64,000 bases of DNA from the NCBI GenBank assembly GCA_030867875.1, contig JAOWCC010001589.1, forward strand, positions 72,997,537 through 73,061,536, written 5' to 3'. Both the position numbers and the translations under genes were made by a program. This document shows, piece after piece, positions 43,812-55,183 of this stretch. Origin of the DNA: Actinernus sp. WN-2022 (taxonomy: Eukaryota > Cnidaria > Anthozoa > Actiniaria > Actinernidae). The notes under the pieces were generated by a model. It worked only from the letters and a program-made list of their open reading frames with translations. It made no database searches and was not told the origin of the DNA. How positions within the stretch are numbered: the stretch's first letter is position 1; each line of letters starts with the position of its first letter.

Positions 43812-44112
43812 AACATATTTCTCACCCCTTAAAAATTAATCCACAGAAACATAAACGCAATGTGATAAGAGAAAGCCTTGTGGCGTTGAGGGAGCTCCTC
43901 CAGAGGGCATCAATCCAATGCCCTGCTGCCTTCTTTCTTTGAACAATGCATCAGTTCCTTTGCAAGAATTTTTTTTGTGTGCCTTAATGCTTGCAGGAAT
44001 TGTTTTTGGAGACATTTTGCCTTGCATTTTGCCACGAACTTTTTTTTAGACTACCCACCCCCCTACTAGGATCTCTAATGGTCCACCCCTAAAGGGGGAG
44101 GGTACTAGAAGC

Positions 44113-44516
44113 GAGAAGTCCAAGGACTATAGCAAAGCTGAAACAACGTGTTTAGTTTTAAACGTACTATATTTCTGCTAGCCAAACTAGCCTTCTTCAG
44201 GTACTAGATGTTGTAAGTAGAGAGTTCTAAAATAGGGGGTTATAATATATAGGATTTCACAATATATAGGATTTCACAATATGTGAATAGGAAGTGACGC
44301 AATGGAATGATACTGGTAAAAAATGATGAAATAATAAAGTGACGTAGATAAGGTAAATAAAGGAAGGTAACAAATTACGATAAACTAATGCTATGCAAAA
44401 ATAAAATACAAAAGTATATAAAAATAATGATGATAAATAAAACATACCGGTATGTGAATAGATTTGTAGAAAATAAGGTGAAAGTGAGCTAGGTTTCATC
44501 ACGTCTATTGATGCCA
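44113..44516. mobile_element. Penelope-like element terminal fragment
   Basis: Starts agaagtccaaggactata, similar to the fragment at 44886. It contains gctagccaaactagccttct followed by tcagg, a block I associate with animal Penelope-like terminal repeats, then AT-rich sequence with a 21-bp duplication (ataggatttcacaatat). It interrupts repeat unit U5. No coding part. Confidence 0.45.
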
Positions 44517-44885
44517 TGAGGGAGGGTACTACTATTAACAGGAAATGCATATGCTTTTCCACCCCTCCCCCTCAATTTTGCAAGGTTCACAGATCTTACC
44601 CAAAATTCGCAAACGATGTTGTATTCGTCGTGTTCAGTACGAAAACTATGATTTTTAACCTGTAACTTCTTTTAACCCACTTTTAAATGGGAAGGTTACC
44701 GGTATTAACAGGAAATGCATAGGATTATCCACCCCTCCCCCCTCAGTTTTGCAAGGATCGCATTTCTTACCCCAAATTTGCAACCAATATGTTGTGTTCG
44801 TCGTGTTTAGTACCAAAACTATGATTTTTTAAGCTGCAACTTCATTCAACCCACTTCTAAATGGGGAGGGTACCATTATTAAGAA

Positions 44886-45040
44886 TGAAAAGTCCGAAGA
44901 CTATACAGCGAAGCTGGTACACAACGTAAAATTCTAACACAAAGCACTAGCTACGGTTAGCTAGGTCTGACACGAAAAGTGCTCGAACTAGATTGCAGCC
45001 ATAGACAGCTGTTTCGTTCTTATTAGAATTAATTTTATTG
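44886..45040 (-). mobile_element. Penelope-like terminal fragment with half a hammerhead core
   Basis: On the minus strand it reads taataagaacGAAACAGCTG then TC, matching the 3' half of the hammerhead at 63318 (stem II 3' strand, GAAA, short helix III, cleavage triplet). The flanking block ggttagctaggtctgacacg is homologous to 63385-63410. The CUGANGA half is absent, so the motif is inactive. Confidence 0.55.
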
Positions 45041-46268
45041 AGACAGGCATGATTGCATTATGATTAGATTGTAAAAGAACAATTCCCAGGGGTAATATAT
45101 GTTTACATTTCGTGATTTGAATTGGCCATGGTAGCAACACAGTTAGCCGATTCCCTCTATTCAAACCTTCAGATTACTATCACTGAAGGGATGTAATGCA
45201 GCCCACGTACAGGCTGAGTACAGCCTTTTTTAATCATATTTTTCAGGAGCCCATCCTGTACTTTTTCGTTGTTACAAGTGAAAAAATCGTATAACACAAC
45301 CATTGCCTTGCTATCCATGTGGGAAAGAGGTTAGTAACAAGGCTGTTGTGACAACATATGACAGGCTTCAAACTGTAAAGTAAAACTCTTCCTAACCGAA
45401 TTATTCTATGGAGGAGGTTTTTGTGGACCCGGAAATTAACCTTTTCACGATGTTTTGTAATCTTGACTCTTGTCGTGTTAATACGAGAAAACATGACAAA
45501 TAGCAATACTATATGTAGATGTGGTTCAGCACCGGGTACGTAGCCTCTTTATAGTTTAATTTCTTCTGACAACTCTGAGTGAGCTGACATTAGACTGCTT
45601 GCAAACCTGATCAGAGTAAGCTGAGCTGGAATTTGCCCTCGCGATTCCTCAGTTTAGTCTGACCTTTCGCCGAATAAAGGGCTGTATACGTAAGCAGTCT
45701 AACACGACACTAGCTTGCGAGAAACGTTTCACGCAGAGAGGAATTTATAGAACCTCTGGCACCCTGGGTACTGACAGATCGTACCCGTACCATTAGCCTT
45801 CTTTCCCACTTAGCTTGTGCAGTAGGTATTCCTGTTACCTGGGTTATCAGTATATCATAGACATTATTATTAGTTATTTTTTCAGCCTTCTAAGTCTTAC
45901 CCTTTAAATATATATCGTATCAGAGTATATTTCACTGCTATCCACTACTTTACTAGACTTCAGTAGTGACTTCCAGTGCTGAGGAATTGCATGAATGATT
46001 CCAAGCCAGCTGAAAAATTCATTCGCACTCAACCCACTGGATCAGACAGTCAGTAATGAACCGGGGAGTTCTCGATTTTTTAATACTTCTTCAAAAAATC
46101 AGTTTCCAATGATAGTAATATTTTATTTCCGATATATTATAGCCAGCTTAAACAGGGTTCTAAGCATTAACAAACATCTATTCTAATAAACAGGGAGTAG
46201 TAGCTTAGGAATGGATATTTCAGAGGCCTGAAGGTTCTCGGACGTGCGTCAGTTTTCTTAGCTTAGGC
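45041..46268. other. Intergenic stretch with one small MITE candidate
   Basis: No gene. At 45590-45702 a 113-bp segment is bounded by inverted TTAGACTGCTT/AAGCAGTCTAA and may be a MITE. A fragment caccctgggtactgac near 45760 resembles the MITE ends at 51899. Confidence 0.4.
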
Positions 46269-47492
46269 AATAGGCCTTTTGCATCAATTGATCACGTGAC
46301 GATTTTCCCATAGCAACGCCTTGTGTGGAGGGCAAGCCATTCTAACATTCCTTGACAACAGAGAGAGCGTGGGAGACGCGAACGTGAAACCTCAATACTA
46401 GAAGTTCTGCCGGTTCCTTTGTTATTCGTTTTCAGCTCAAATTTATCATAACTATTTAGCTTTAAATCTTAAAGTTCAGTGTTAGAGGATTTTAAGAGCC
46501 GTAAGACGATCAGAAATAGCTTTCTGAAGCCAAAACCGAACCGGACTCTGCGAATACTCGCAACATGATGGCGGCCTCAACAGACAGTAAGAACTGAGCT
46601 GACTTCGGGAATGTACTTTTCTTCCACGCTTTAAATCGTTTTTATGTTCTAGAAAAATTATCTGATGACAGGAGATGTATCTATTTAATACTCTACCATA
46701 GCCGAGGAGATGCTAGGAGACGCTGGTGTTGTATAAACTGGAACGCGCTACCACTGTTGTGTGCCACAAATATGCAGTGGTGATCAGTTCACGCTATAAC
46801 GATGGACTTTCCTTTCATCGCAAAAATTCCCCGGTAAAGACATGGGATTAAGGTCTCAGTGGATCACCAAAATACGAAGTAACGAGGGGCTTTATTTCAA
46901 GATTACAGACTCTAGTGTTGCTGGTGATTTAAAAAAAAAATAGAACATGTCACATAGGAAAACCAGCTACTCAACAACCTATATGAAGTTGTTATTCGTA
47001 CATCAGTTTATAATGATCCCTGTAGCCTGTAACGCGTTCGAATTCATACAACACCAGCGTCTCCTCGGCTATGGTAGAGTAACAGATACATCATTCGCAT
47101 GCGTGTCATCACATATTTTTTCTAGAACATAAAGACGATTTAAAGCGTAGAAGAAAAGTACATTCCCGAAGTCAGCTTGCGCCGGCTGTTGTCTGTTGAG
47201 GCCGCCACCATGGAGTCCTGTTCGGTTTTGGCTTCAGAAAGCTATTTCTGATCGTCTTACGGTCCTTAAAATCCTCTAACACTGAACTTTAAGATTTATA
47301 GCTAAATAGTTCTGATAAATTTGGGCTGAAAACGAATAACAAAGGAACCGGCAGAACTTCTAGTATTGAGGTTTCACGTTCGCGTCTCCCACGCTCTCTT
47401 TGTTGTCAAGGAATGTTAGAATGGCTTGCCCTCCACACAAGGCGTTGCTATGGGAAAATCGTCACGTGATCAATTGATGCAAAAGGCCTATT
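46269..47492. mobile_element. Foldback-like element, ~480-bp inverted arms
   Basis: Arms 46269-46750 and 47031-47492 are reverse complements at roughly 90 percent with small indels, enclosing a ~280-bp loop. Outer ends AATAGGCCTTTTGCATCAAT carry a nearby CACGTGAC. No target duplication was identified, so a long-TIR transposon and a plain inverted duplication both remain possible. Each arm holds an ATG-GCGGCC-type start (46564 on plus, about 47210 on minus). Confidence 0.75.
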
Positions 47493-49491
47493 CCATCAAA
47501 ACAGCCTTCGGAAATTCCAATGTACCGGCTTCTTGTGATAGTTCTAAACATGCCGTTTCCCAAATACCAACCTCTCATTACAAAACAAAACACCACTGAT
47601 ACCTCTTGAACTTGTTGAAATATAGCATGGCACTGTAAACATAACAGTGAAGAGAGTCTTCCTTCGTAGACATAGTTGATTTTGATGCAAACATTCTATT
47701 TATATTACATTCTTAAAATTCGTTACAAAAAAATAACATTCCCAATTGATTACTTTAATTCATAGACTCCTATTTCCTTTCAACCATTTCTAAACTTCTT
47801 TCCTTTAACTGGAGTCGTTGCCTTGAAGCATTATTTATTAGTTTCTTCCTTTTTTCTTGATCTTTAAGAGCAAACTATTTTTTAATGTGATCTATTCTTA
47901 CAATTACTACAATTTAGTACATCGACTTGAAATTTGCAAGATTCCTCGGTGAATTGCAAAAAATAGTACTTACAGTCAATTCAAGGTTACTTTCATTGAC
48001 AGAAAATACGATTTAATCTGAAGAGTCTTCAATTGAAATGTTTAAAAAGTAAACATTAAAAGTAAACCACACAACTCTATATGGTTTTTACTTAACAAAA
48101 CATCAAGAATCGTAGTAGTTTCGTGATAAACAAGCAATAAAGCGTGACTTAAGTAATGGACGATGTAGGACTGATGGATCTTCGGGAATGCAAATTATCA
48201 AGTAAAATAAGATTTTAAAGCTGCTTTTTGACAACGAAAATTTGTAAATCATGTTTTGCTGAAGGTGACAAACTGACAAAAGTTTATTTTATGATCTTCT
48301 TGCGTTACCATGGCAACACTTTTTTTAGGAATGAATGACCAACCAAACTAGTGCAGATTAATTGTCTTCTATCGTAACTTTCTTGGTTTGAGTTTCAGCC
48401 AATTTAATTAAATTCTGACATTATAATTAGCAAGGTGCCACCTTAGTTTACCTTGACAACAAAACTCAGTAAAACAAAAAACGTCATTAAAACAATGAAT
48501 AATGATCCAATTCCTCTCAAACTTGAAATATTTACTCATTTAGGTAATCTAAACTTGTTTATAGAAAAATGTTTGATTTAAGGCCTTGTCAATGATTAAC
48601 ACGGCAATTAAACCTAACCCTAAGCTAACTCTAACCCTAAAAATACCCCATACAAAGATCAGTGTCTCAGAAATAAATATTTATCGGAAGTGATGAGTCT
48701 CATCAATATAAACTCAACCAGGAGTATATGACTCAACCCTATGTTTTCGCTTTCCAAATGTTTCATTTTTGTGGAATATTTGACGTTAAAGGTACCGAGA
48801 TTTGTCCCTCATGGCGCAGTCAAGAAAATCTAGCTAAAATCGCTTACACCTCAGAAACGTTTGTCCACTTGTCACTGTTGTCAGTTATAACTTGCTTCAT
48901 CATTCCTAACTGAAAGACTCAGTTAAAACTTGTTTTCTGAAAGAAATTATGACAAAAGTAAAAATTTCCCGTCTCCGACGCAGATTTTGACCGGTTTGGA
49001 AAAACTGTTATAATTCTACTCAGGAGCGTTTCTAAGCAGTTTCTAAGCAATTTCTAACGATGCTGATGCAGTAAAGATTAAGCCGGCGCCGTCCTTGAGT
49101 ACTCGCAAAGTTATTTTACTGTAAACAACTTTTGAAAAATAAAATTTGGTTGAAACTGCACCAGATCTTATTGTACACATGGAAATGACTAAGACTTTTC
49201 TTTCATAATTGCGATGTCTTTTGTCCCATGGTTTAAAAGAAATTTGTAGTGGGCTGTGTTTCTTGTAAAAATACTGTGTTAGACGCAGTAAATGCCCTGA
49301 AAGTTTCATGATTTTTAGATAAAAATTGAAGTTTTAGAGGACCATTCGGGACTCATGTTCCCTTTTGCCAGGTTTTCTTTAAAAAAGTAACCTACCTTAA
49401 TGCTGCAAAAACCAAATTACAGGATATTTAAATGAAAAATGAGTTTTTGATTACATTTTAAGACTATACAAAAAGTGGTCTATTCACACAA
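47493..49491. other. AT-rich intergenic stretch
   Basis: No gene, RNA or repeat with clear borders. At 48612-48648 there is a short degenerate telomere-like run (cctaaccctaa, then ctctaaccctaa). Confidence 0.45.
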
Positions 49492-49947
49492 TAGTATAGA
49501 GCTGTATAGCCCCGTATAGTCCTGTATAGTGCTGTATATTCTAGTATAGTCCTGTATAAGTACTAGTGCTGCATGTATAGCACTGCATAGTCCTGTATGA
49601 TGCCGGATAGCTCTATGTAGTGCAGTACACTCCTGTATAGCTATATATGTATGTCATGTATAGTGCTGCATAGCTCTGTATAGTGCTGTATAGATCTGTA
49701 TAGTGCTGTATAACTCTGTATAGTGTTGTATAGCTATATGTAGTGCAGTAGTGCAGTAGTGCTTTATTGCGCTGTATAGCTCTGTATTGTACTGCATAGT
49801 CCTGTATAGAGTTGCATACCTCTGTATAGTGCTTTATGGTGCTGTATAGTACTGTATAGTTCTGTGTAGTGCAGTATAGTAATTTATAGCGCTGTATAGT
49901 GTTTTATAGCGCTGTATAGTGTTTTATAGCGCTGCATAGCGCTGTCA

Positions 49948-50120
49948 GATTCAGATTCATTTATTTTGCACTATTTTTCCCTTTTTTTAAATAAAATTTA
50001 CAAATATGTAGGAAAAAGGAATGATAATATAAGCTATTAAATTCAATCAGCTAGGTTAGATGTGCGTAGTGGTCAAAGTAGCCGCTAGGCTTTCGAGTTG
50101 ATCACTACCATAGGTATAAT
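49948..50120 (-). mobile_element. LINE 3'-UTR fragment
   Basis: On the minus strand it ends with aataaatgaatctgaatctg, a typical LINE 3' terminus with a short repeated tail. It is embedded in the minisatellite and has no coding part. Confidence 0.6.
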
Positions 50121-50156
50121 AGTCTAGTACTATATAGTGCTTTATAGTGCTGTATA

Positions 50157-50314
50157 GACCCATTCGAAAAATGGCGTCCAATTTAATTAACTATTGTTCA
50201 GTACTGACTAGCCTCGCTTACACGTTCAAAAGCTTTTGTGTAGACTGACTAGCCTCGTGTTCACGTTACCAGGACAATAGCTTTTTAAATTGGACGCCAT
50301 TTTTCGAATGGGTC
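50157..50314. mobile_element. 158-bp MITE, 28-bp perfect TIRs, TATA duplication
   Basis: GACCCATTCGAAAAATGGCG (extending to 28 bp) at 50157 is the exact reverse complement of 50287-50314. TATA lies at 50153-50156 and 50315-50318, though TATA is part of the host minisatellite so the duplication could be shorter (TA). Confidence 0.85.
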
Positions 50315-50642
50315 TATAGCTCTGTGTAGTACTGTATAGTTCTGTGTAGTGCAGTATAGTACTTTATAGCGCTGTATAGCGCTGTGTAGTACTGTATAGT
50401 GCTGCATAGTCCTGTATTGTGCTGCATACCTCTGTCAGTATAGTGCTGTATAGTGCAGCATAGCTCTATGTAGTGCTTTATTGCGCTGTATAGCTCTGTA
50501 TAGTCCTGTATAGTCCTGTACAGAGCTGCATACCTCTGTATAGTGAGGTATATAGTGCTTTATAGCGCTGTGTAGTGCAGTATAGTGCTGTGTAGTGCAG
50601 TATATAGTGCTTTATAGTATACTGTATAGTGGTTTATTTAGC

Positions 50643-50819
50643 AAATAAAGAAGCCTTAACCATGTTTTATACTATCATGAAACACAATAGGCATTTGAGA
50701 ACATGAGAGAAATGTTAAAGCACAAGCCGAAGGCGCGTGCTTTCAACATTTCTCGAGTGTTCTCAAATGACCAGAGTATTTTATGATAGTATAAAATATG
50801 GATTTAAGGCTTCTTTATC
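50643..50819. mobile_element. Palindromic MITE
   Basis: Arms aataaagaagcctta...ttttatactatcat...catttgagaaca...gaaatgtt pair over about 80 bp with the right half ending aaggcttctttat. A related block (catgttatatactgtgataa) follows at 50891, so the full insertion may reach about 50960. Confidence 0.75.
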
Positions 50820-51436
50820 TGTTTTACAATATAGATTTGCACGCGCGATGAAAGGAAACCACCAGTTGAAAACGATAAAACACGGCAAACCATGTTATAT
50901 ACTGTGATAAAACATGGCTCTTTAGCGAATCAGAGCGCATGTACTATCGTATCTATGCTTTATAGTGCTGGGTAGTGCAGTATGGTGTTTTAGTGCTGTA
51001 TAGCGCTGTGTAGTACTGTATAGTGCTGTATAGTGCTGTATAGCGCTGTATAGCGCTTTATAGTACTGTATAGTGCTTTATAGTACTGTATAGTGCTTTA
51101 TAGTACTGTATAGTGCTTTATAGTGCTGTATAGCGCTGTATACATGTATAGTGCTTTATAGTACTGTATAGTGCTGTATAGTGCTTTATAGTACTGTATA
51201 GTGCTGTATAGTGCTTTATAGTGCTGTATATATATCGCTGTAGTGTTGTATAGTGCTTTATAATACTGTATAGTGCTGTGTTAAGTGCAGTATAGTGCTT
51301 TATAGCGCTGTATAGTACTATATAGTGCTGTGTAGTACTCTATAGCGCTGTGTAGTACTTTATAGTGCTGTGTAGTGCAGTATAGTGCTTTATAGCGCTG
51401 TGTAGTACTCTATATATAGTGCTGTGTAGTACTGTA

Positions 51437-52094
51437 TACATCGGGTAAAATTGGAGGTCATTTCCGGTAGATTTCAAGCTCTCAAATGACTAAAATTTAC
51501 AGTAAACACGCACGGATCTATACGTTCAAAGAATCATAGTTTAATATAGCGGCTTCTAGAAAAAAATTGTATAGTAGAAAATAAAACGAATGCGACAATA
51601 AAGTTTGCCTATTCAGACCCTACCTCGGTATTGTGGGAAGATCTACCGATTTTCTCTGTGTGAAAACGGCTCAGAATTGGCGTCCTCTTGTATGGAAAGT
51701 ACGACGATGCAAAGAAAACCGGCTTAGTGTGCTTCGCGAAGGTCAACAATAAAAATTTGTACAGTGGAATTTTGATGCACATCTCTTACCTTTCAAAAGC
51801 CCCACAATTGGATTTTGATTGGATGAATACGATATGCTCACTCCAAACATTATGCTATCATAGCGAAAGAAAATAGAATCACCCTGCTTTCTCATTATTA
51901 CCCTGGGTACCAGAGTCTCCAAAAAAAGAAGATTAGTAAACGAGTGGAGCTTGGAGACTCTGGTACCCAGGGTATCTCATTATGTGCTTGATTTCAATTC
52001 AATCACCCATTCATGACGAAAGCTAAAGTAATTATATATTAATATCAATCAGTCACTGATTGATGCATAATTTACATAGTAAGTTAGCATGCTG
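51437..52094. other. Intergenic stretch
   Basis: Apart from the MITE at 51899-51974 no feature is supported. A 62-residue frame at 51688-51876 lacks recognisable motifs. Confidence 0.4.
51899..51974. mobile_element. 76-bp MITE with 9-bp target duplication
   Basis: TACCCTGGGTACCAGAGTCT (22 bp with CC) at the left is the reverse complement of the right end. TCTCATTAT occurs at 51890-51898 and 51975-51983. A 9-bp duplication is typical of Mutator-like elements. Confidence 0.85.
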
Positions 52095-53421
52095 GAAGTA
52101 GCCTTGAGGAAATTATTACTGAATAATTTTGGGAATAATAGGTCCATAAAAGAATCCGGAATTATTCTGGAAGAATCTTAATATTGTGCAAGAATGGAAG
52201 TATGAGCTGGTCAGTGGGAGAATAAATCATGCTTCCTTATGACTTTCAAGGCAGTCAATGATCATGAAGTGACTGAACAGCTATTATACAGTACTATGTC
52301 CATTTCACATGTTTTGGCAGAACTTGTGTTAATTAAATTTTACTTGTTAATACCATTGTTGTTCTGCATTTTTTTTTTATTATTAGCGGATACAATAATT
52401 ATTATTAAGTAATGATCCAGCTAAGAACTATTATTCTGCGGCAATGAGCCTCGAGGCCTCACATAATTTTGCTTGAATATGCCTTAAAGTGCAAGTATCA
52501 TGTAAAAAATATATATATATACCGGTATATTGTACTTTAATTGTGTTTGTTTCTCACAAAATTTTGGTTACTTTTAATGGTCCTGTGACATCACAAGATG
52601 AATCAATCCCACAATTCGGGTAGTGTTCATTCTAGTTTAATTTCTGCTCCTGCCTCTCAAAGAAAACTAAGTTAGACAACTGAAGTATATCAGAAATAGA
52701 ATTTGGGGCACAAATAATTTATGTTGTTTTATGGTGCAACTTCCACTTTAAGTGTTTTAGGAGGTGTCTACAGTCCAAACTACATCTCTAAAATAAAGTA
52801 TTTTTTATGCTATTGGCTCTTTTTTCGGTGAAAACTCAGAGAAGCCACCATCCAGCCAACCGGATATAGAGAAACAAACGATTTTTCAATCACAAATTTG
52901 AGAACTTAACCCACACACGATATTCTTCGAAATTAAACCATAGCTTCATCAAAAATAAATTCAAACCACAAAAAATATCGAATGAAAATGCATTATTTCG
53001 ATGGGTTTCTAAATTGAATTTATAAGTATCAACCAATGAAATTACGAGAAAGAATAATATAAAGTTAACACCTTTTAACATAATTCCTTGCCGAAGAGCA
53101 CTACAGTTCTTATCTGGACCATTACTTAATTGAATAAGTAGATAAAAGGACGTTAAACGATTGGATGATGAGCCACCTCGTGGATATGCCACTGATTAAT
53201 GCATTATTATTATTATTAGTAATAATAATAATAATAATAATAACTAATTATAATTTCGTTAATTTGTGAGAAATTCTTGAGAATTAAGGCGAGAATAATA
53301 GGGAAAATTTGAGAATAATGAGTATTTATGAGGAGAATAATAGGTAACATTCTGGAAATAAAAGAACAGAATAATAGGCAATTTTCCGGGAATAATTTCC
53401 TCAAGGCTAGCTGGAAGGGTA
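52095..53421. mobile_element. Possible 1.3-kb element with TAGCCTTGAGGAAATTATT ends
   Basis: tagccttgaggaaattatt at 52102-52120 is repeated inverted at 53396-53414, with partly matching flanks (ctggaag / cttccagc). Near both ends the words aataatagg and attctggaa recur. No coding sequence or target duplication is clear. Confidence 0.45.
53202..53243. repeat. (ATT)n/(TAA)n microsatellite
   Basis: A run of attatt followed by taataataa forms a perfect AT-rich mirror around 53217. Confidence 0.85.
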
Positions 53422-53859
53422 GTATTTGAGGACATTTTTCACCTGTTTGTTTCAAATTTAAAAAGAACTGATTAGAATGCTGCCTGCCCCAGGGTGGGAT
53501 TATTTATTTGAAACATAAGGAGGATAGGGCAGATATTTGATATTTTTTTACCAAACGTGCTGTTTCAAGAGTGGGGAATTTGAAGAAAATGTCAAATCCA
53601 CCCCCACCCTACCCCCCTCGGGCTTAACAGCACAACTATTGAACGGTGAGTGAGCGGGTGAGCAATTTTGAAATTACGATTTTTCGCATAACTAGAAAGC
53701 TTGAAGGAGAAAAGGTAGGAGATTTTTACGGTGGCCCGTAAGGGACATGCTGCAAATAAACAATTGCCTCGTGCGAAAATAAAAATAAACTGATGCAAAT
53801 ACAAAATGTTTAATTTGCGGAAATAATAAAAAAGATGCTGCAAATAAATGAAAATTGTC

Positions 53860-55010
53860 ACTGCAAATTAAAACTGATTGCTGCAAATTAAAACTCGTTG
53901 CTGCAAACTAAAACTCGTTGCTGCAAACTAAAACTCGTTGCTGCAAACTAAAACTCGTTGCTGCAAACTAAAACTCGTTGTTGCAAACTAAAACTCGTTG
54001 CTGCAAACTAAAACTGGTTGCTGCAAATTAACTGGTTGCTGCAAACTAAAATTTGTTGCTGCAAACTAAAACACGTTGCTGCAAACTAAAACTCGTTGCT
54101 GCAAACTGAAACTCGTTGCTGCAAACTAACATTGGTTGCTGCAAACTAAAACTCGTTGCTGCAAACTAAAACTCGTTGCTGCAAACTAAAACTCGTTGCT
54201 GCAAACTAAAACTTGTTGCTGCAAACTGAAACTCGTTGCTGCAAACTAACATTGGTTGCTGCAAACTAAAACTCGTTGCTGCAAACTAAAACTCGTTGCT
54301 GCAAACTAAAACACGTTGCTGCAAACTAAAACTCGTTGCTGCAAACTGAAACTCGTTGCTGCAAACTAACATTGGTTGCTGCAAACTAAAACTCGTTGCT
54401 GCAAACTAACATTGGTTGCTGCAAACTAAAACTCGTTGCTGCAAACTAAAACTCGTTGCTGCAATCTAAAACTCGTTGCTGCAAACTAAAACTTGTTGCT
54501 GCAAACTGAAACTCGTTGCTGCAAACTAACATTGGTTGCTGCAAAATAAAACTCGTTGCTGCAAACTAAAACTCGTTGCTGCAAACTGAAACTCGTTGCT
54601 GCAAACTAAAACTTGTTGCTGCAAACTGAAACTCGTTGCTGCAAACTAACATTGGTTGCTGCAAACTGAAACTCGTTGCTGCAAACTAAAACTCGTTGCT
54701 GCAAACTGAAACTCGTTGCTGCAAACTAACATTGGTTGCTGCAAACTAAAACTCGTTGCTGCAAACTAAAACTCGTTGCTGCAAACTAAAACTCGTTGCT
54801 GCAAACTAAAACTTGTTGCTGCAAACTGAAACTCGTTGCTGCAAACTAACATTGGTTGCTGCAAAATAAAACTCGTTGCTGCAAACTAAAACTCGTTGCT
54901 GCAAAATAAAACTTGTTGCTGCAAACTAAAATGTGTTGCTGCAAACCCGGCTGCAAACTAAAACTAGTTGCTGCAAATTATTAACGTGCATGTTGCTGCA
55001 AACTCCGTCG
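53860..55010 (+). repeat. Left 20-bp minisatellite array (TTGCTGCAAACTAAAACTCG)
   Basis: About 56 units. Variants with aactaacattgg recur near 54124, 54244, 54364, 54404, 54524, 54644, 54724 and 54844, so a 120-bp (six-unit) higher-order period is visible. Confidence 0.95.
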
Positions 55011-55183
55011 CTGTAATTTTCCCACCAATATTACGGGTTTCCTTTACGGCACATGCGTATAACTTCTAGCTGCTGTGACTGAGGGGTGGAGGTGAGTAGT
55101 ATACTCCTTCCCGATCGAACTGATATCTGACTTGTTTACTGTACTAGAAACTACATATTACATGTAGTTGTACTAAAACTACG

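Larger units (their letters stand above)
41557..44089. mobile_element. 2.5-kb non-autonomous TIR element with TAA duplication (PIF/Harbinger-like)
   Basis: Left end GGGGTGGACCATTAGAAATC and right end, its reverse complement with one difference, are bracketed by TAA at 41554-41556 and 44090-44092. Uninterrupted repeat copies (for example at 29362) provide the empty site tttctaatggggg. A 3-bp TAA duplication suggests PIF/Harbinger. No transposase is present. The interior is a mosaic of smaller elements. Confidence 0.8.
41423..44885 (+). repeat. Higher-order repeat unit U5, split by insertions
   Basis: Family sequence occupies 41423-41556, 44090-44112 and 44517-44885. The intervening parts are a TIR transposon (41557-44089) and a Penelope-like fragment (44113-44516). 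The last subunit ends at ggtaccattatta (44881), where another Penelope-like fragment begins. Confidence 0.8.
49492..51436 (+). repeat. Decamer minisatellite TATAGTGCTG
   Basis: About 1.4 kb of net array made from 10-bp units of the form TATAGTRCTK, with local 20-bp alternation (tatagtactg tatagtgctt, for example 51060-51120). It is interrupted by a LINE 3' fragment (49948-50120), a MITE (50157-50314) and a palindromic segment (50643-50960). Confidence 0.9.

Noticed and set aside
48612..48648. Interstitial telomere array
   Set aside because: Only a few degenerate ccctaa units, too short to support a telomere fusion or a functional array.
52890..53192. 100-residue minus-strand frame starting MAYPRGGSSS
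   Set aside because: Hydrophobic, AT-driven composition without a recognisable family; it lies inside a probable repeat.
53860..55010. CRISPR-like array of 20-bp repeats
   Set aside because: Units are directly contiguous with no spacers, and the setting is a eukaryotic transposon. It is a minisatellite.
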